This document shows positions 32,966 to 43,653 of a DNA stretch of 64,000 nucleotides, piece after piece. The translations under genes were made by a program, and so were the position numbers. Source of the DNA: Anaspis maculata (taxonomy: Eukaryota; Arthropoda; Insecta; Coleoptera; Scraptiidae); NCBI GenBank assembly GCA_949128115.1, contig OX421963.1, positions 91,893,602 through 91,957,601 of the forward strand, written 5' to 3'. The notes beneath the pieces were generated by a model. The model was not told where the DNA came from. It was given only the letters and a program-made list of their open reading frames with translations, and did not search any database. Positions within the stretch are counted from its first letter, which is position 1. Each line of letters opens with the position of its first letter.

Positions 32966-33098
32966 TTCAATAATGAGTTATTCTTGCTCATGGAGACTGA
33001 TGCAGACGAGAATATCTTGTTATCTTGTTGTAAAGCTTTTTGACTAACTGTCACTGCCACCTGAATTAAATAGCAGCTGCGATCAGCAACCTGCTGAT

Positions 33099-33159
33099 CA
33101 GTGGCTCTCAAACTTTTTTTCTCACGATACGGTTTTTAACCATACCGCATGTTTCAAAA
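33099..33159 (+). repeat. hAT-like terminal sequence, copy 2
   Basis: Duplicate of 26721-26780, beginning CAGTGGCTCTCAAACTTTTT. Confidence 0.45.
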
Positions 33160-33209
33160 GAAAATGCGTTACCAAGCCTCACGCCTGTGAGGACATTATT
33201 TACTTGTTT
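33160..33209 (+). repeat. About 50-bp hairpin module, copy 4 of 5
   Basis: Duplicate of 26781-26829 with the same CCTCACGCCTGTGAGG palindrome. Confidence 0.6.
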
Positions 33210-33361
33210 AGATCTTTTTGTCTTCGATAAAGGTCCTCTAAACCATTAAGGTTGATTTTCTCGTCACACTTCAGTCATCAACATTCCAAGAGAAAATCAA
33301 TTCAAATCGACCAGAAAACAATTTTCACTTTCACTTCAATCTGACGTACCATTTACGATAT

Positions 33362-33884
33362 TGATACGTATTTCGCGTACGGGTTCGTTTATAATTGAGA
33401 CGATCGTTTTAAAACACCCACTGTTTATTACTGCGTTGTACAATAAATACACGTCAATAATTACTACTTGGGAATATCGCTGGTTACTAGTCGCTTTTTA
33501 TTCGCTCTCTACCACTTCGCATTCAATACTGAATCGCCCACTGAATATGTGGGCGATCCATTGTGCTTATTCATACCTCCGACTAGTCTTCTCGAATGTT
33601 CCATAGGTCCTCCAGCAAAATTACACAGTGACCCGGCATATGGTTTCTAGATGACACCCGAATAATACTACACCTTTCCCGTGCTATCCCAACGTGCGGT
33701 GAAGCCGGCACCTCCACCAAAATGGATAGATGTGTCTTACTCGCATGTTCAAGTTTCCACGTCTTTCAATCGCCAAGCCATTGCGTATATCCTGGAAATG
33801 TCCAGAGCTCCGCACTTGTACACTGCGACCTAATGGGAAGAGTCTAGAAAGATCGCGTGTTCTCCAGAATCGCGGCTCGTAACA
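33362..33884 (-). mobile_element. Solo LTR, copy 2
   Basis: 523 bp, with the same TG...CA ends on the minus strand and ATAT at 33358-33361 and 33885-33888. It is a duplicate of 26982-27501 made by the segmental duplication, not a second insertion. Differences include changes in the TATA region (plus-strand ATTCATACC for ATTTATACC) and small indels. Confidence 0.65.
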
Positions 33885-34048
33885 ATATTCAAGATAATCT
33901 TCGAAACATCAATTATTAACGGATTTTGACCTACAAGATTTCTATTATATTACACCCTCTTCCTGAAAAAATGAGTTTTTGCCACTCCTCGGTACCTCCG
34001 CGAGGCTTGCGGATGAATCATGAGCATTTATCAGGAGCCAATTAGGAC

Positions 34049-34186
34049 TAGTGCTGGCAAAAACCGGGAAAAAAGGAAACCGGTTAGCGTTTTTTTTTTT
34101 TTAAATACCGGTTCCGGTAAAACTCTTTCGGTTTTTGGTTTTTGAGGCCGGGCTTTCAAAACCGATTCGGTTGCCGGCAGTACTAC
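34049..34186 (+). repeat. CCGG module at the left edge of the array, copy 2
   Basis: Duplicate of 27675-27802 with a T-run expansion near 34090-34102. Confidence 0.6.
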
Positions 34187-37050
34187 TTTGAACACAAGAA
34201 ACTTCGACTTCAGATTAGAAAACTTTGACCTTCATATCAAAATGCCAACTTCAAACAAGAACTGCGATTATAGACAAAAAAGTTCGACGACTATCTCGAA
34301 ATTTCAACTTTTGAACACAAAAAACTTCGACTTTTATCTCTAAATTTCGACTTCAAACACGAGATTCAGACTTCAAACAACGGCGACTTTGATCAAGAAA
34401 AGCTTCGATTCTCATCTCGACTTCAGACTTATACCGCGAAATTTCAATTATACACCAAAGCCTGGATTTCATTTCAAAATTTCGACTTGAAGCGCAAAAA
34501 GCTTTGACTTTTATCTCGAAATTTCGACTTTCAACACGGAAAACTTCGTTTTCAAAGAACGAAATTTCAACTTCAAACACAAAACGCTACGACCTTAAGA
34601 TAGAAAAGCTTCGATTTTTATCTCAACATTTTGACCACGAAATTTCGACTTTAAACACGGGAAACTTCGACTTTCATATCGACATGTCGACTTCAAACAC
34701 GAAATTTCGACATGAAACACGGAAACTGCGACTCTGAACAAGAAAAGCTTTGTTTTTTATCTCGACATTGTTACTTCAATCACGAAATTTCGATTTCACC
34801 ACAAAAACTTTGATTTTTATTCCAAAATTTCGATTCCAATTGCAAGATAACGACTTCAGTCTCGAAATTTTGACTTTGAATACAAATATTTCTACTTTCA
34901 TCTCGAGATTTTGACTTGTATCTCGAGATTGTGACTTGAAATGTATAATTCAGACGCGAAACACAAAAAACTGCAACTTTGAGTAGCAAAAAACCTTCGA
35001 CTTTAATCTCGGCATGCCACTTCAACCACGAAATTCCAACTTCGAAGTAAAAAAACTTGCGACTTTGAACAAGGAAAACTTCAATCTCAACATTGCGACT
35101 CACACTAGAGATTTAGACTTAACACGAAAACTTCGACTTTATTTCAAAATGTCGACACTTCAAACACACAAGCTTTTATTCTGAATTCAACAACGAAATT
35201 TCGACTTCAAACGCGAAAAACTGCGACTTTAAACACGAAAGGCTTCGTCTTTGAATACGTAAATACGATTCGATTGTCTCGATCTCAAAATTCCGACTTT
35301 CAACACGAAAGACTTTGACTTTTAAGAAAACGAAATTCAGACTCCAAACATGAAAGACTGCAACTTCAAATAAGAAAAGCTACGATTTTTATCTCGACAT
35401 TCTGACTTCAATCACGAAATGTCGACTTCAAGAGCAAAAAGCTTGGACTCTCATTTCGGAATTTCGACTTTTAATACGGGAAACTTAAATTCTCATATTG
35501 AATGTTGACTTCAAACACGAAAACTGCGACTTTGAACAAGGAAAGCTTTGACTTTTATCTCGACATTCTGACTTGAACCATAATATTTCGACTTCAACAC
35601 AAAAATTTTGACCTTCAGTTCAAAATTTTGACTTGAACGCAAAATGCTACGGCTTTTATCCAGATTACGACTTTTAACAAGACTATTTTCTCAAAATTGT
35701 GACTTTCAACAAGACTTTTATCTGCAGATTGTGACTTAAAATGTAAAATTCATACCTTAAACACGAAAAACTGCAACTTGAAACAAGAAAACTTTGACTT
35801 TCATTCCGACATTCCACCTCAACCACGAAATTGAAGTAGATTTCAATAAAGACATTCAATAATAATAATAATAATAAATGTCGACTTAAAACATGAAAAA
35901 CTGTCATTTTATTTTTTCTAAAAGAATTTCAATCTCGACATTCTGGTTTCAACTACAAATTTCGATCAAACATGGAAACTTCGACTTTATTTCGAAATGT
36001 CGACTTGAAAGGGACAAAGTTTCAACTTTTAACACAGAAAACTTTGACTTTAAACAAGAAATTCAGACTTCAAGCACGAAAACCGCGAAAAGCTTCGACT
36101 TTCATCTCGACATTCCAACCTAAACCTCGCCTAAACCATGAAATTTCGACTTCAACACGAAAACTTCGACTTTTATTTCAAAATTACGACTCCAAACGCA
36201 AGAAGAATCGACTTTTATCTTAAAACTTTGACCGTGAACAAGAAAAGATTTGATTTTTATCTGGACACTCTAACTTCAACAACGAAATTTCGACATCAAA
36301 CACGGAAATTTATTTTGACAACTTTATACATGGCTAAGCCCTGTCCGATGTATACAATATGAATTGAGGTAATGAATTGTATTGTATATTGTATTGTATT
36401 GTATATTGTATTGTATTGTATTGTATTGTATTGAAAACTTCGACTTCAAATACGAAACTCGGACTTGAAACACGATAAGTACGACTTTGAATAGGAAAAG
36501 CTTCAACTTTTATCTCGATATTCCAACTTAAACCGTCACATTTCGACTTCAACACGTAAGTTCCGTCGTTTAGTTGAAAATTTAGACTTGAAGGTCCATG
36601 CTTTAAACGCAAAAAGTTCCGGCTTTTATCTAAATCGAGATTTTGATTTGAATTGTCAAATTCAGACTTTAACACGGGAAACTGCATTTTTACACAAGTA
36701 AAACTTCGACTTTTATTTCGACATTCCAGTTCAACTACGAAATGTCGACTTCAAAAAATTCCAACTTCACAAAAAATTTCAACTCCAAACACAAAATTCA
36801 GACTTCAAGCATGAAAATTGCGACTTTGAATGGGCAAAGCTTCAACTTTTGCCTCGACATTTTGACTTAAACCATGAAATTTCAATTTCAACACCAAAAT
36901 TTTCGACCTCAATCGCCAAAAAAATAATACGACATTCAGACTTCAAACACGATAAGTGCGACTTTGAACAAATAAAACTTCGAGTTTTATCCCGACATTC
37001 TGACTTGAGCAATGAAATTTCGACTTCAACACAAAAATTTGGCTTTGAAC
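34187..37050 (+). repeat. TTCGACTT degenerate array, copy 2
   Basis: Same unit structure as 27803-30332, collinear with it but with indels of whole units and one inserted segment at about 36090-36510. Confidence 0.8.
36310..36433 (+). mobile_element. LINE 3'-end remnant with (TTGTA)n tail
   Basis: TTTATACATGGCTAAGCCC, then GATGTATACAATATGAATTG, then GAGGTAATGAATTGTATTG leads directly into a (TTGTA)n tract of about 58 bp. The layout resembles LINE 3' UTRs with pentanucleotide tails (compare (TTCTA)n on the LINE at 43654). It is absent from the corresponding place in copy 1, so it inserted after the duplication or was lost from copy 1. Confidence 0.45.
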
Positions 37051-37309
37051 TGGTGCTGGCAAAAATCGGAAAAATGAAAACTGGTGTACCGGTTTTGTCG
37101 ACAACCAGCTCCGGTAAAATCGGTAATAGAAACCGGCTCCGAAAACCGACAATGGAAGCCGGCTCTGAAGACCGATATCGAAAGCCGACTGTTGATACCG
37201 ACTCCGGAAGCCGGCTCGAAAAACCGGCTTTCAGTTTCTCTGGAAACCGCGGTTTTCGCAACCGGTTTTTGAAGCCGGGCTGTCAAAACCGATTCGATTG
37301 CCAGTACTA
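37051..37309 (+). repeat. CCGG module at the right edge of the array, copy 2
   Basis: Near-identical to 30333-30591: starts TGGTGCTGGCAAAAATCGG and ends GATTGCCAGTACTA. Confidence 0.65.
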
Positions 37310-37675
37310 ATTAGGAATCCGTGAAGTTCATTCGGGAAATGAGACCCCGGCGATGAGTTGAATCCTCCGTGTAGAAGACGTCCATCTTTATTCTTTGTCA
37401 ATTCTTTTTCAGTTCCGAAACAGAATTGAGACACGTTATCGAGACATAACCCCGCAACTTGAAGCCCTTGATTCTAAGAATTAGAACACCCAACCGATAT
37501 TTTACTTTTTTCTCATATTCTCTAGGGGAGCTAGAGGAGCTTCAACGAGGTTTGTGGATGAGTTGAGCCCACTCAGCAGATGAGTTATGAGCCCGGTTTT
37601 CCTTGTTATCGAGATGTAAGTCCGCAATTTTATACTTTCAACCTTGAGGACATGAGACCAGACAGCTGTCAACAA

Positions 37676-38684
37676 GAACAACACCCCTTCAGCAACTTTG
37701 TTTCATTCACTCGTTTTTTCTTCATCTTTTCTGCTTATCCCGCTGTCTCTTTCTCTTCTATTTCAATTCCTATATTTTCTTTTCTCTTCCAAACCATTCT
37801 CTCTCCTTCTTCCCCTCGAGCAAACCATCATCTCTGCTCTTTTCTCTTTGCAACCTTTTCTTGCTCTTTCCCTTTTTCAACTAATTCTCTTTTGCTCTCT
37901 CCCTATTGCGCTTATTTTTTTCTCGCTCTTCTCATGTTACAACTCAATTTATCTTGCTTTCTTCCTCTTGCAACCTGTTGACGATTGCTCTTTTCCTCTT
38001 GCAACCAACTCACATTCACCTTCAAGCAAATCATTTTCTCTTGCCATCATCCTCTTCCTCTGTGACCTCAGCGATAGCACGCGGCATTCCACGGACGAGC
38101 ATTCCGTAATAATTTCGGTTTTGTTCCTTCGATTCTGATGGAAAAACCGAGAAAGAAAATTATTTCGAAGCGGTAGCCGAAAGACGTCATCCGGACACAA
38201 CTCGACAGTTTAATGTCTTCGGTCTTTTGAGCACAATCAGACGTGATCCGAGACGATCTTTCACCTCTTTCGCTGGCCCTCCGTTCCAGAGAGGCGGCCG
38301 ACGCAATAAAAGCAACCCGTTCCGCAATTGCTCTTTGCACTGTCCCTCTGTTCCTCAACATTTTCCGTCTCTCTTTTCATGCTCTCGTGTTTCCTTACTC
38401 TTTCCCCCCGATTTCCTTCTTGCTCTTTCCTCTCATTCCGTCATATTTTCCTCTTCCAACGCGTTCTCTCCTCCTGCAAACGCATCTTCTGCTCTTTCTT
38501 TCTTGCAACGCGTTCACTCCTCCTGTTTCCCCATCCCTGCTTATACGTTTCTCCTTGCGTTTCATCTTGACACATACATACGCACACGCTCCGTGCAAAT
38601 CGCCGAGCAATTTTCACAGCAATTCCGTTTTCTTTCCAATTTCCTTTCATGGTCTCTGCTGCTGCTGCTACCGCCAGCAAGTAG
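37676..38684 (+). repeat. Pyrimidine-rich tract, copy 2
   Basis: Duplicate of 30960-31986. The 250- and 216-codon frames crossing its end owe their length to low-complexity composition and carry no domain signature. Confidence 0.6.
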
Positions 38685-39560
38685 CCGGCGACCACCACCT
38701 CCACATGTTCTCCTACGCATACCACACAAGGCCTCCAGAAAAACCCAGTGTATGCTTCGAGAGCGGGTCGGAGAGAGACGGGTGGGTTTGGCGGCGGTGG
38801 TGGTGGAAGCGGCTGGCGGCGGCGGACGAGGAGCGAGTGCAAAAAATGGCAGTCCTTGTCTGCAAAAAGCCCCAATTAAAACCGAAGTTGTAGTAGTGCG
38901 TGCGCCGAGCATTTCTCTCGATCTATCACGGGAGGAGAGAGCCGGCAGAGCAGCAGCCGCAGCATCCCCTATAGCCTAGCAGACTGTAGGCTCTGCTTGC
39001 TTGCTGCTCCGGTGCTCTGGTGTGTGGCCAGCTCTTAGTGTTCGCGCCGCTTTCCCAGCAGCACACCACCCGTCGTCTCGTTTTCCATTCCCCGGTTTTC
39101 CAAGAGCGCCGTTTTCTTCAAGGTCGTCGCCAAGGTCGCCATCCGTAAGTCCACCACCCGTCCGTGTTTAGTGCACGCACGTATATGGCAGAGCGGAGGG
39201 AAAAAGCGAAGAGATGTGCATGTGCATGTGTGTGTGTGTGTGTGTGCTGCTGCTTCTGCTTGCACTTTCCGGCCGCCCCCATCACGTCGCGGTCCCCCTC
39301 GAGACCGCGCCGCCCCCTCCGCCCCCATTCCAGGTGCATTAGCGTCTCTGTTTTGGTCCTTATATCCATCCGCGTTCCGCTTCTTCTGTCTATCCTTCAA
39401 GTTGGTACATTGGCGGTGGTGGTGGTGTGCTAAGCTCATTCTGGCTTTCGCCGTCCCCGATTAACGAACCGACCACTCTTCTCCGCCGCCTCCGCTTCGC
39501 GTGGAGCCGCGCGGTGAAAGTGAAACCGGACGCACTTCCGTCTTCGTACGACGCTCATGC
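38685..39560 (+). promoter_or_regulatory. GC-rich island with a possible non-coding first exon
   Basis: Strongly GC- and CpG-rich (GGCGGCGGCGGACGAGGAGC, GCGCCGCTTTCCC, CGTCGCGGTCCCC) in AT-rich DNA. A consensus splice donor GTAAGT follows GTCGCCATCC, with GT at 39145-39146. The pattern resembles a TATA-less promoter plus 5' UTR exon on the plus strand, the same strand as psq about 12 kb downstream. No start codon with a meaningful frame is present. Assigning it to psq is inference; the exon that would splice to it was not identified. Confidence 0.4.
39220..39247 (+). repeat. (TG)n microsatellite
   Basis: An uninterrupted TG run preceded by GTGCATGTGCATG. Confidence 0.8.
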
Positions 39561-41775
39561 GACGTGTTCAGTACCTGTTACCATCAACATCTTGTTTTTC
39601 GTCAATCATTCAATCATTTGATCAATCACATAACAGATCTCTTATAGATCACTAACAAATCAATTGATCATATCCAGCTCAACTTCTATTGCCTTTTGAG
39701 CTTGCTTATGCACCTACCGTTGTCACTAACCATCATTCGCCTCCAGCTCTTTCTTAAGTGTTTTTCTCGTGCTTTGCTCACTTACCTCCAATATTTCTTG
39801 CGCAAGCTAGACGTAGACAAATTGGAGAACTGAACCAGCTCGAGCAGAATTAATTTCCGTTCGCAACCGGACCGTATTCTAAATCCCGCAATCATCGCCA
39901 GCTCCGCATTAGCGCGGCAATAATTTCTCTCGTATTGCCCTCTCGGTTATCGATTAAATTCCGATAGCTCTCTTCTGCTCACACACTCAAACACACGTAG
40001 TCAGAACGCATCTCTAGGTTACCTACGTTACCACACGTAGGTCTCCTGGCTCAAATCGGCAATGTTCCCAAATTTGCCGATCGTTTACCAAACTCTGCTA
40101 GCCACTTCTGTTATTCTGCTGTGATGATGCGCCTCGATGAAATATTTGCAAATTAGCATACGGCATTCGTAATCTACTTCAAAGATTCGAATTCACCTCC
40201 GCTTATTGATCGCGATCGCGGCATTACGACGACTCTACTCACCTTCCTTTGCATTCCCAGGCATTGCGCGAATTCTAAATTACCGACCGTAAATTTCACG
40301 CAGTTCAATTCCTCCCGGCACCTCTGGCTTCATTACGGAACGATATTATTGGTTCTGTCAACTTTTTCAGTAGATGACAACATTTTTTCCATTTCCATAG
40401 ATTCTTCATCATGTTCTCCCTTGGAAATCAATCAATTCTTAGTAAAAAATTTTGTGCCACAAGTGTAAACAGTCAGGTCACAAAGCAACTGCATGTAAAA
40501 AAGTGGTCCTAAATTAATAAGAAATAACTAAACAATTGCTTTTTTTTTATAGATATTGGTAGCTTGAAATAGAAAAGCCCATTAGTACATCAAATCGCTT
40601 CTTAATCTAGGTTGAGAAAGAAGTGTAAGTGAAAACAACCGGGTTAAGCGTGTTTGTTTTGATCGGCGCGTTCATCGAGCTCTGCTTCTTCCGCCTGTTC
40701 TTCGCCCGAGCGCAGATTTTGGGTTATGTTACGAAATATGTTCGTGTGCATGGAAGGATTTGGTGGATTTTACAGGATACAAACAATATTGAGAATAAAT
40801 ACAGGATTCTTAATTGTTGCTTCTAAGATACGAGTATCCAGCAGGATAGTAATAATAGTGATCGTGATTGATGATGATTGTTTAGTTAGTTGATTCAATA
40901 ACTCGTACAGAGAAGGATCCTAGGCTCGCTGGAGCGGGTATTTTAATAATGATGTCGCATGTGAAGCTACATAGGGGAGTATTGAGCTATTCGGTGATGA
41001 TATCAATGATTGTGATGATGGTAATTGATAGTTCTTCCGGGAAGGAAGGGGAGGAGTGTGCAGAAGTTTGCTGCTGCCGATGCAGCTATGGTCGTGTGTC
41101 CCAGACGAGATCCCCAGGACTAATCCGGGAGGGTTCTGGCGTGCCACATACTAGTATACGGTGCCCGGAGAGAGAGAGAGATGCGGCTCTCTTTCTCCGT
41201 TTCTCTCTATCTCTCCGGCTCCGGGGCACGCACTAGGGGAAAGTGATGCGGTGTCTGGACCAATCAATACCGGGTTCAAGGACGGCTCCTCTCTTCTTCG
41301 TGTATATGTGTGTGAGTGTGCATGTATGTACGTTGGTAAAAGCTCCAGCCGGGAATCGTCCCTGTGTCCTGTGTGGAAGTGTTAGTGCGGGTGCCCAGGA
41401 ACACACGCACGCTTCGCACAGGAGAATAGAAATTCTGGATGCGGGTGCGTGAATTTGGCAGCTCGAAGATTTTCGCTTCGATGTTGGCCGCGAGTTGGCC
41501 ACTCGAGAGATTTTAGGATCCGGGAAGAAGTCATCGGAATCAAAATGAGGTCGTTCAAAGTATGAAGTGAAAAAATTAGATCGTTGAAAGATATGAAAGA
41601 TGAAAGAGAAGGTGGCGACAGTGTCATAAAAGGAACCCGAAGCTGTACATATTACATCAACAATTCTACCACCATTCGCTTCCTTATGCAATTCTGAGTC
41701 GATGTAGGTACGGAAGAATGCAATTTACGTAACTATTCCATTTTCGCACTTTAACATTGCCCAGTTTCCTGACTC
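39561..41775. other. Unannotated interval
   Basis: No gene or repeat recognised. Frames at 40629-40826 and 40949-41236 have no domain signature. A purine/pyrimidine hairpin (GTGCCCGGAGAGAGAGAGAG paired with TCTCTCC...GGGGCAC) lies at 41161-41230. Confidence 0.4.
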
Positions 41776-43637
41776 GTCGCCATGGTAACCACTCCATTCT
41801 TGCTGGTTTTTTTTTTCGACATTCGACGTTTCCTTGTTAACTACCTATTTTTCGCGACTTTTTTTCCCGTTTTTTTGTGTTTTATTCCTTGTTTTGAAAC
41901 GTACTTTCAAACCTTTTTATGCTTGGCTTATTCGCGATTCTTCGCCCTGTTCTTTGTTTTATGACGCTTTAATTTCAGCTTACCCCCGCTCAACACCCCT
42001 ATTTTGCTCCCCGATGCCGTTGGTGTCTTTTGGTAGCGTATTGCCACAAAAGTTCGGGTGCTTTTATCACAATTATTAGCAATTCTTTGCCCTGTTCCTT
42101 GTTTTATGACGCTTTGTTCCCAGCTTTTCTCCGCCCAACACCCCTATTTTGCTCCCCGGTCCCGTTGGTGTCTTGGTAGCGTATTGCCACAAAAGTTCTA
42201 GTGATTTCCTTCCGATTATTCGCGATTCTTCGCTCTGTTCTTTGTTTTATGACACTTTAATTTTAGCTTCTCCCCGCTCAACACCCCTATTTTGCTGCCC
42301 GATGCCGTTGGTGTCTCGTGGTAGCGTATTGCCACAAAAGTTCTAGTGCTTTTCTTTCGATTATTCGCGATTCTTCGCCCTGTTCTTTGTTTTATGACGC
42401 TTTAATTTTAGCTTCTTCCCGCCCAACACCCCTATTTTGCTCCCCGGTCCCGTTGGTGTCTCCTGGTAGCGTATTGCCACAAAAGTTCTAGTGATTTTCT
42501 TTCGATTATTCGCGATTCTTCGCCCTGTTCTTTGTTTTATGACGCTTTAATTTTAGCTTCTCCCCGCTCAACACCCCTATTTTGCTCCCCGATGCCGTTT
42601 GTGGCTCTTGGTAGCGTATTGCCACAAAAGCTCAGGTGCTTTTCTTACAATTATTGGCTTTTCTTTGCCATTTTTCTTGTTTTATGACGCTTCATTTCCA
42701 ACTTTTTTCCGCCCAACAACCCCTATTGTGCTCCTCGGTCCCGTTGGAGTCTTTTTGTAGCGTATTGCCACAAAAGTTTTAGTGCTTTTCTAACAATTAT
42801 TAGCAATTCTTTGCCCTGTTCCTTGTTTTATGACGCTTAATTTTTAGTTTCTCCCCACCCAACACCCATATTTTGCTCCCCTATGCCGTTGATGTCTTTC
42901 GGTAGCGTATTGCCACAAAATTTTCGGTGCTCTTCTTGATTATTAGCAATTCTTCACCCTGTTCTTTGTTTCGTGTTGCTTTATTCCCAGCTTCTCTCCG
43001 GCCAACACCCCTATTTTGCTCCCCGGTCCCGTAGGTGTCTTTGGGTAGCGTATTTCCACATAAGTTCAATTGCTTTTCTTACGATTATTCGCGGTTCTTC
43101 GCCCTGTTCTTTGTTTTATGACGCTTTATTTTTAGCTTCTCCCCGCCCAACACCCCTATTTTGCTTTCCGATGTCACAAAATTTTTTGTGCGTTTCTTAC
43201 AATTATTAGCAATCCTTTGCCCTGTTCTTTGTTTTATGAAGCTTTATTTCCAGCTTTTCTCCGCATAACACCCCTACTTTGCTCCCCGGTCCCGCTGGTG
43301 TCTTTTTGTAGCGTATTTCCACATAAGTTTAATTGCTTTTCTCACGATTATTCGCGATTCTTCTCCCTGTTCTTTGTTTTATGACGCTTTATTTTTTGCT
43401 TCTCCCCGCCCAACACCCCTCTTTTGCTTCCCGATGCCACAAAATCTTTGGTGCATTTCTTACAATTATTAGCAATTTTTTGTCCTGTTTCTTGTTTCAT
43501 GATGCTTTGTTTTCAGCTTTTCTCCGCCCAACACCCCTTTTTTGCTCCCCAGTCCCGTCGGTGTCTTTTGGTAGCGTATTGACACATAAGTTTTTGTGCT
43601 TTTCTACGATTATTCGCGATTCTTCGCCCTGTTCTTG
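41776..43637 (+). repeat. 145-bp satellite array, left block
   Basis: About 12 copies of a unit near 145 bp. The GTTTTATGACGCTT landmark recurs at 41956, 42101, 42244, 42389, 42534, 42679 and 42825. Other fixed landmarks are CAACACCCCTATTTTGCTCC and GGTAGCGTATTGCCACAAAA. The first copies (41776-41950) are diverged. Frames in it are repeat translations. Confidence 0.9.
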
Positions 43638-43653
43638 GTTTTATGACGCTTTA
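43638..43653 (+). repeat. Left target-site duplication of the LINE (16 bp)
   Basis: GTTTTATGACGCTTTA, identical to 47065-47080; both copies are satellite sequence. Confidence 0.85.

Larger units (their letters stand above)
31991..38684 (+). repeat. Tandem segmental duplication, copy 2 (about 6.7 kb)
   Basis: Starts TTTTTAGAGACTAAAGCAT and stays collinear with copy 1 until CAGCAAGTAGCC near 38684, where it continues into unique GC-rich DNA. The extra length is mostly at 36090-36510, including a LINE-tail insert with a (TTGTA)n tract. The 4-bp target duplications around the LTR are the same as in copy 1, so duplication came after LTR insertion. Confidence 0.85.

Noticed and set aside
38227..38979. 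250-codon plus-strand open frame (and an overlapping 216-codon frame)
   Set aside because: Length results from pyrimidine-rich and GC-rich composition with few stops. No domain, and the copy-1 equivalent is disrupted by a stop.
40949..41236. 95-codon Met/Cys-rich frame as a small secreted protein
   Set aside because: No convincing signal peptide and cleavage pattern, and no homologue recognised. Its end overlaps a GA/TC simple-sequence hairpin.
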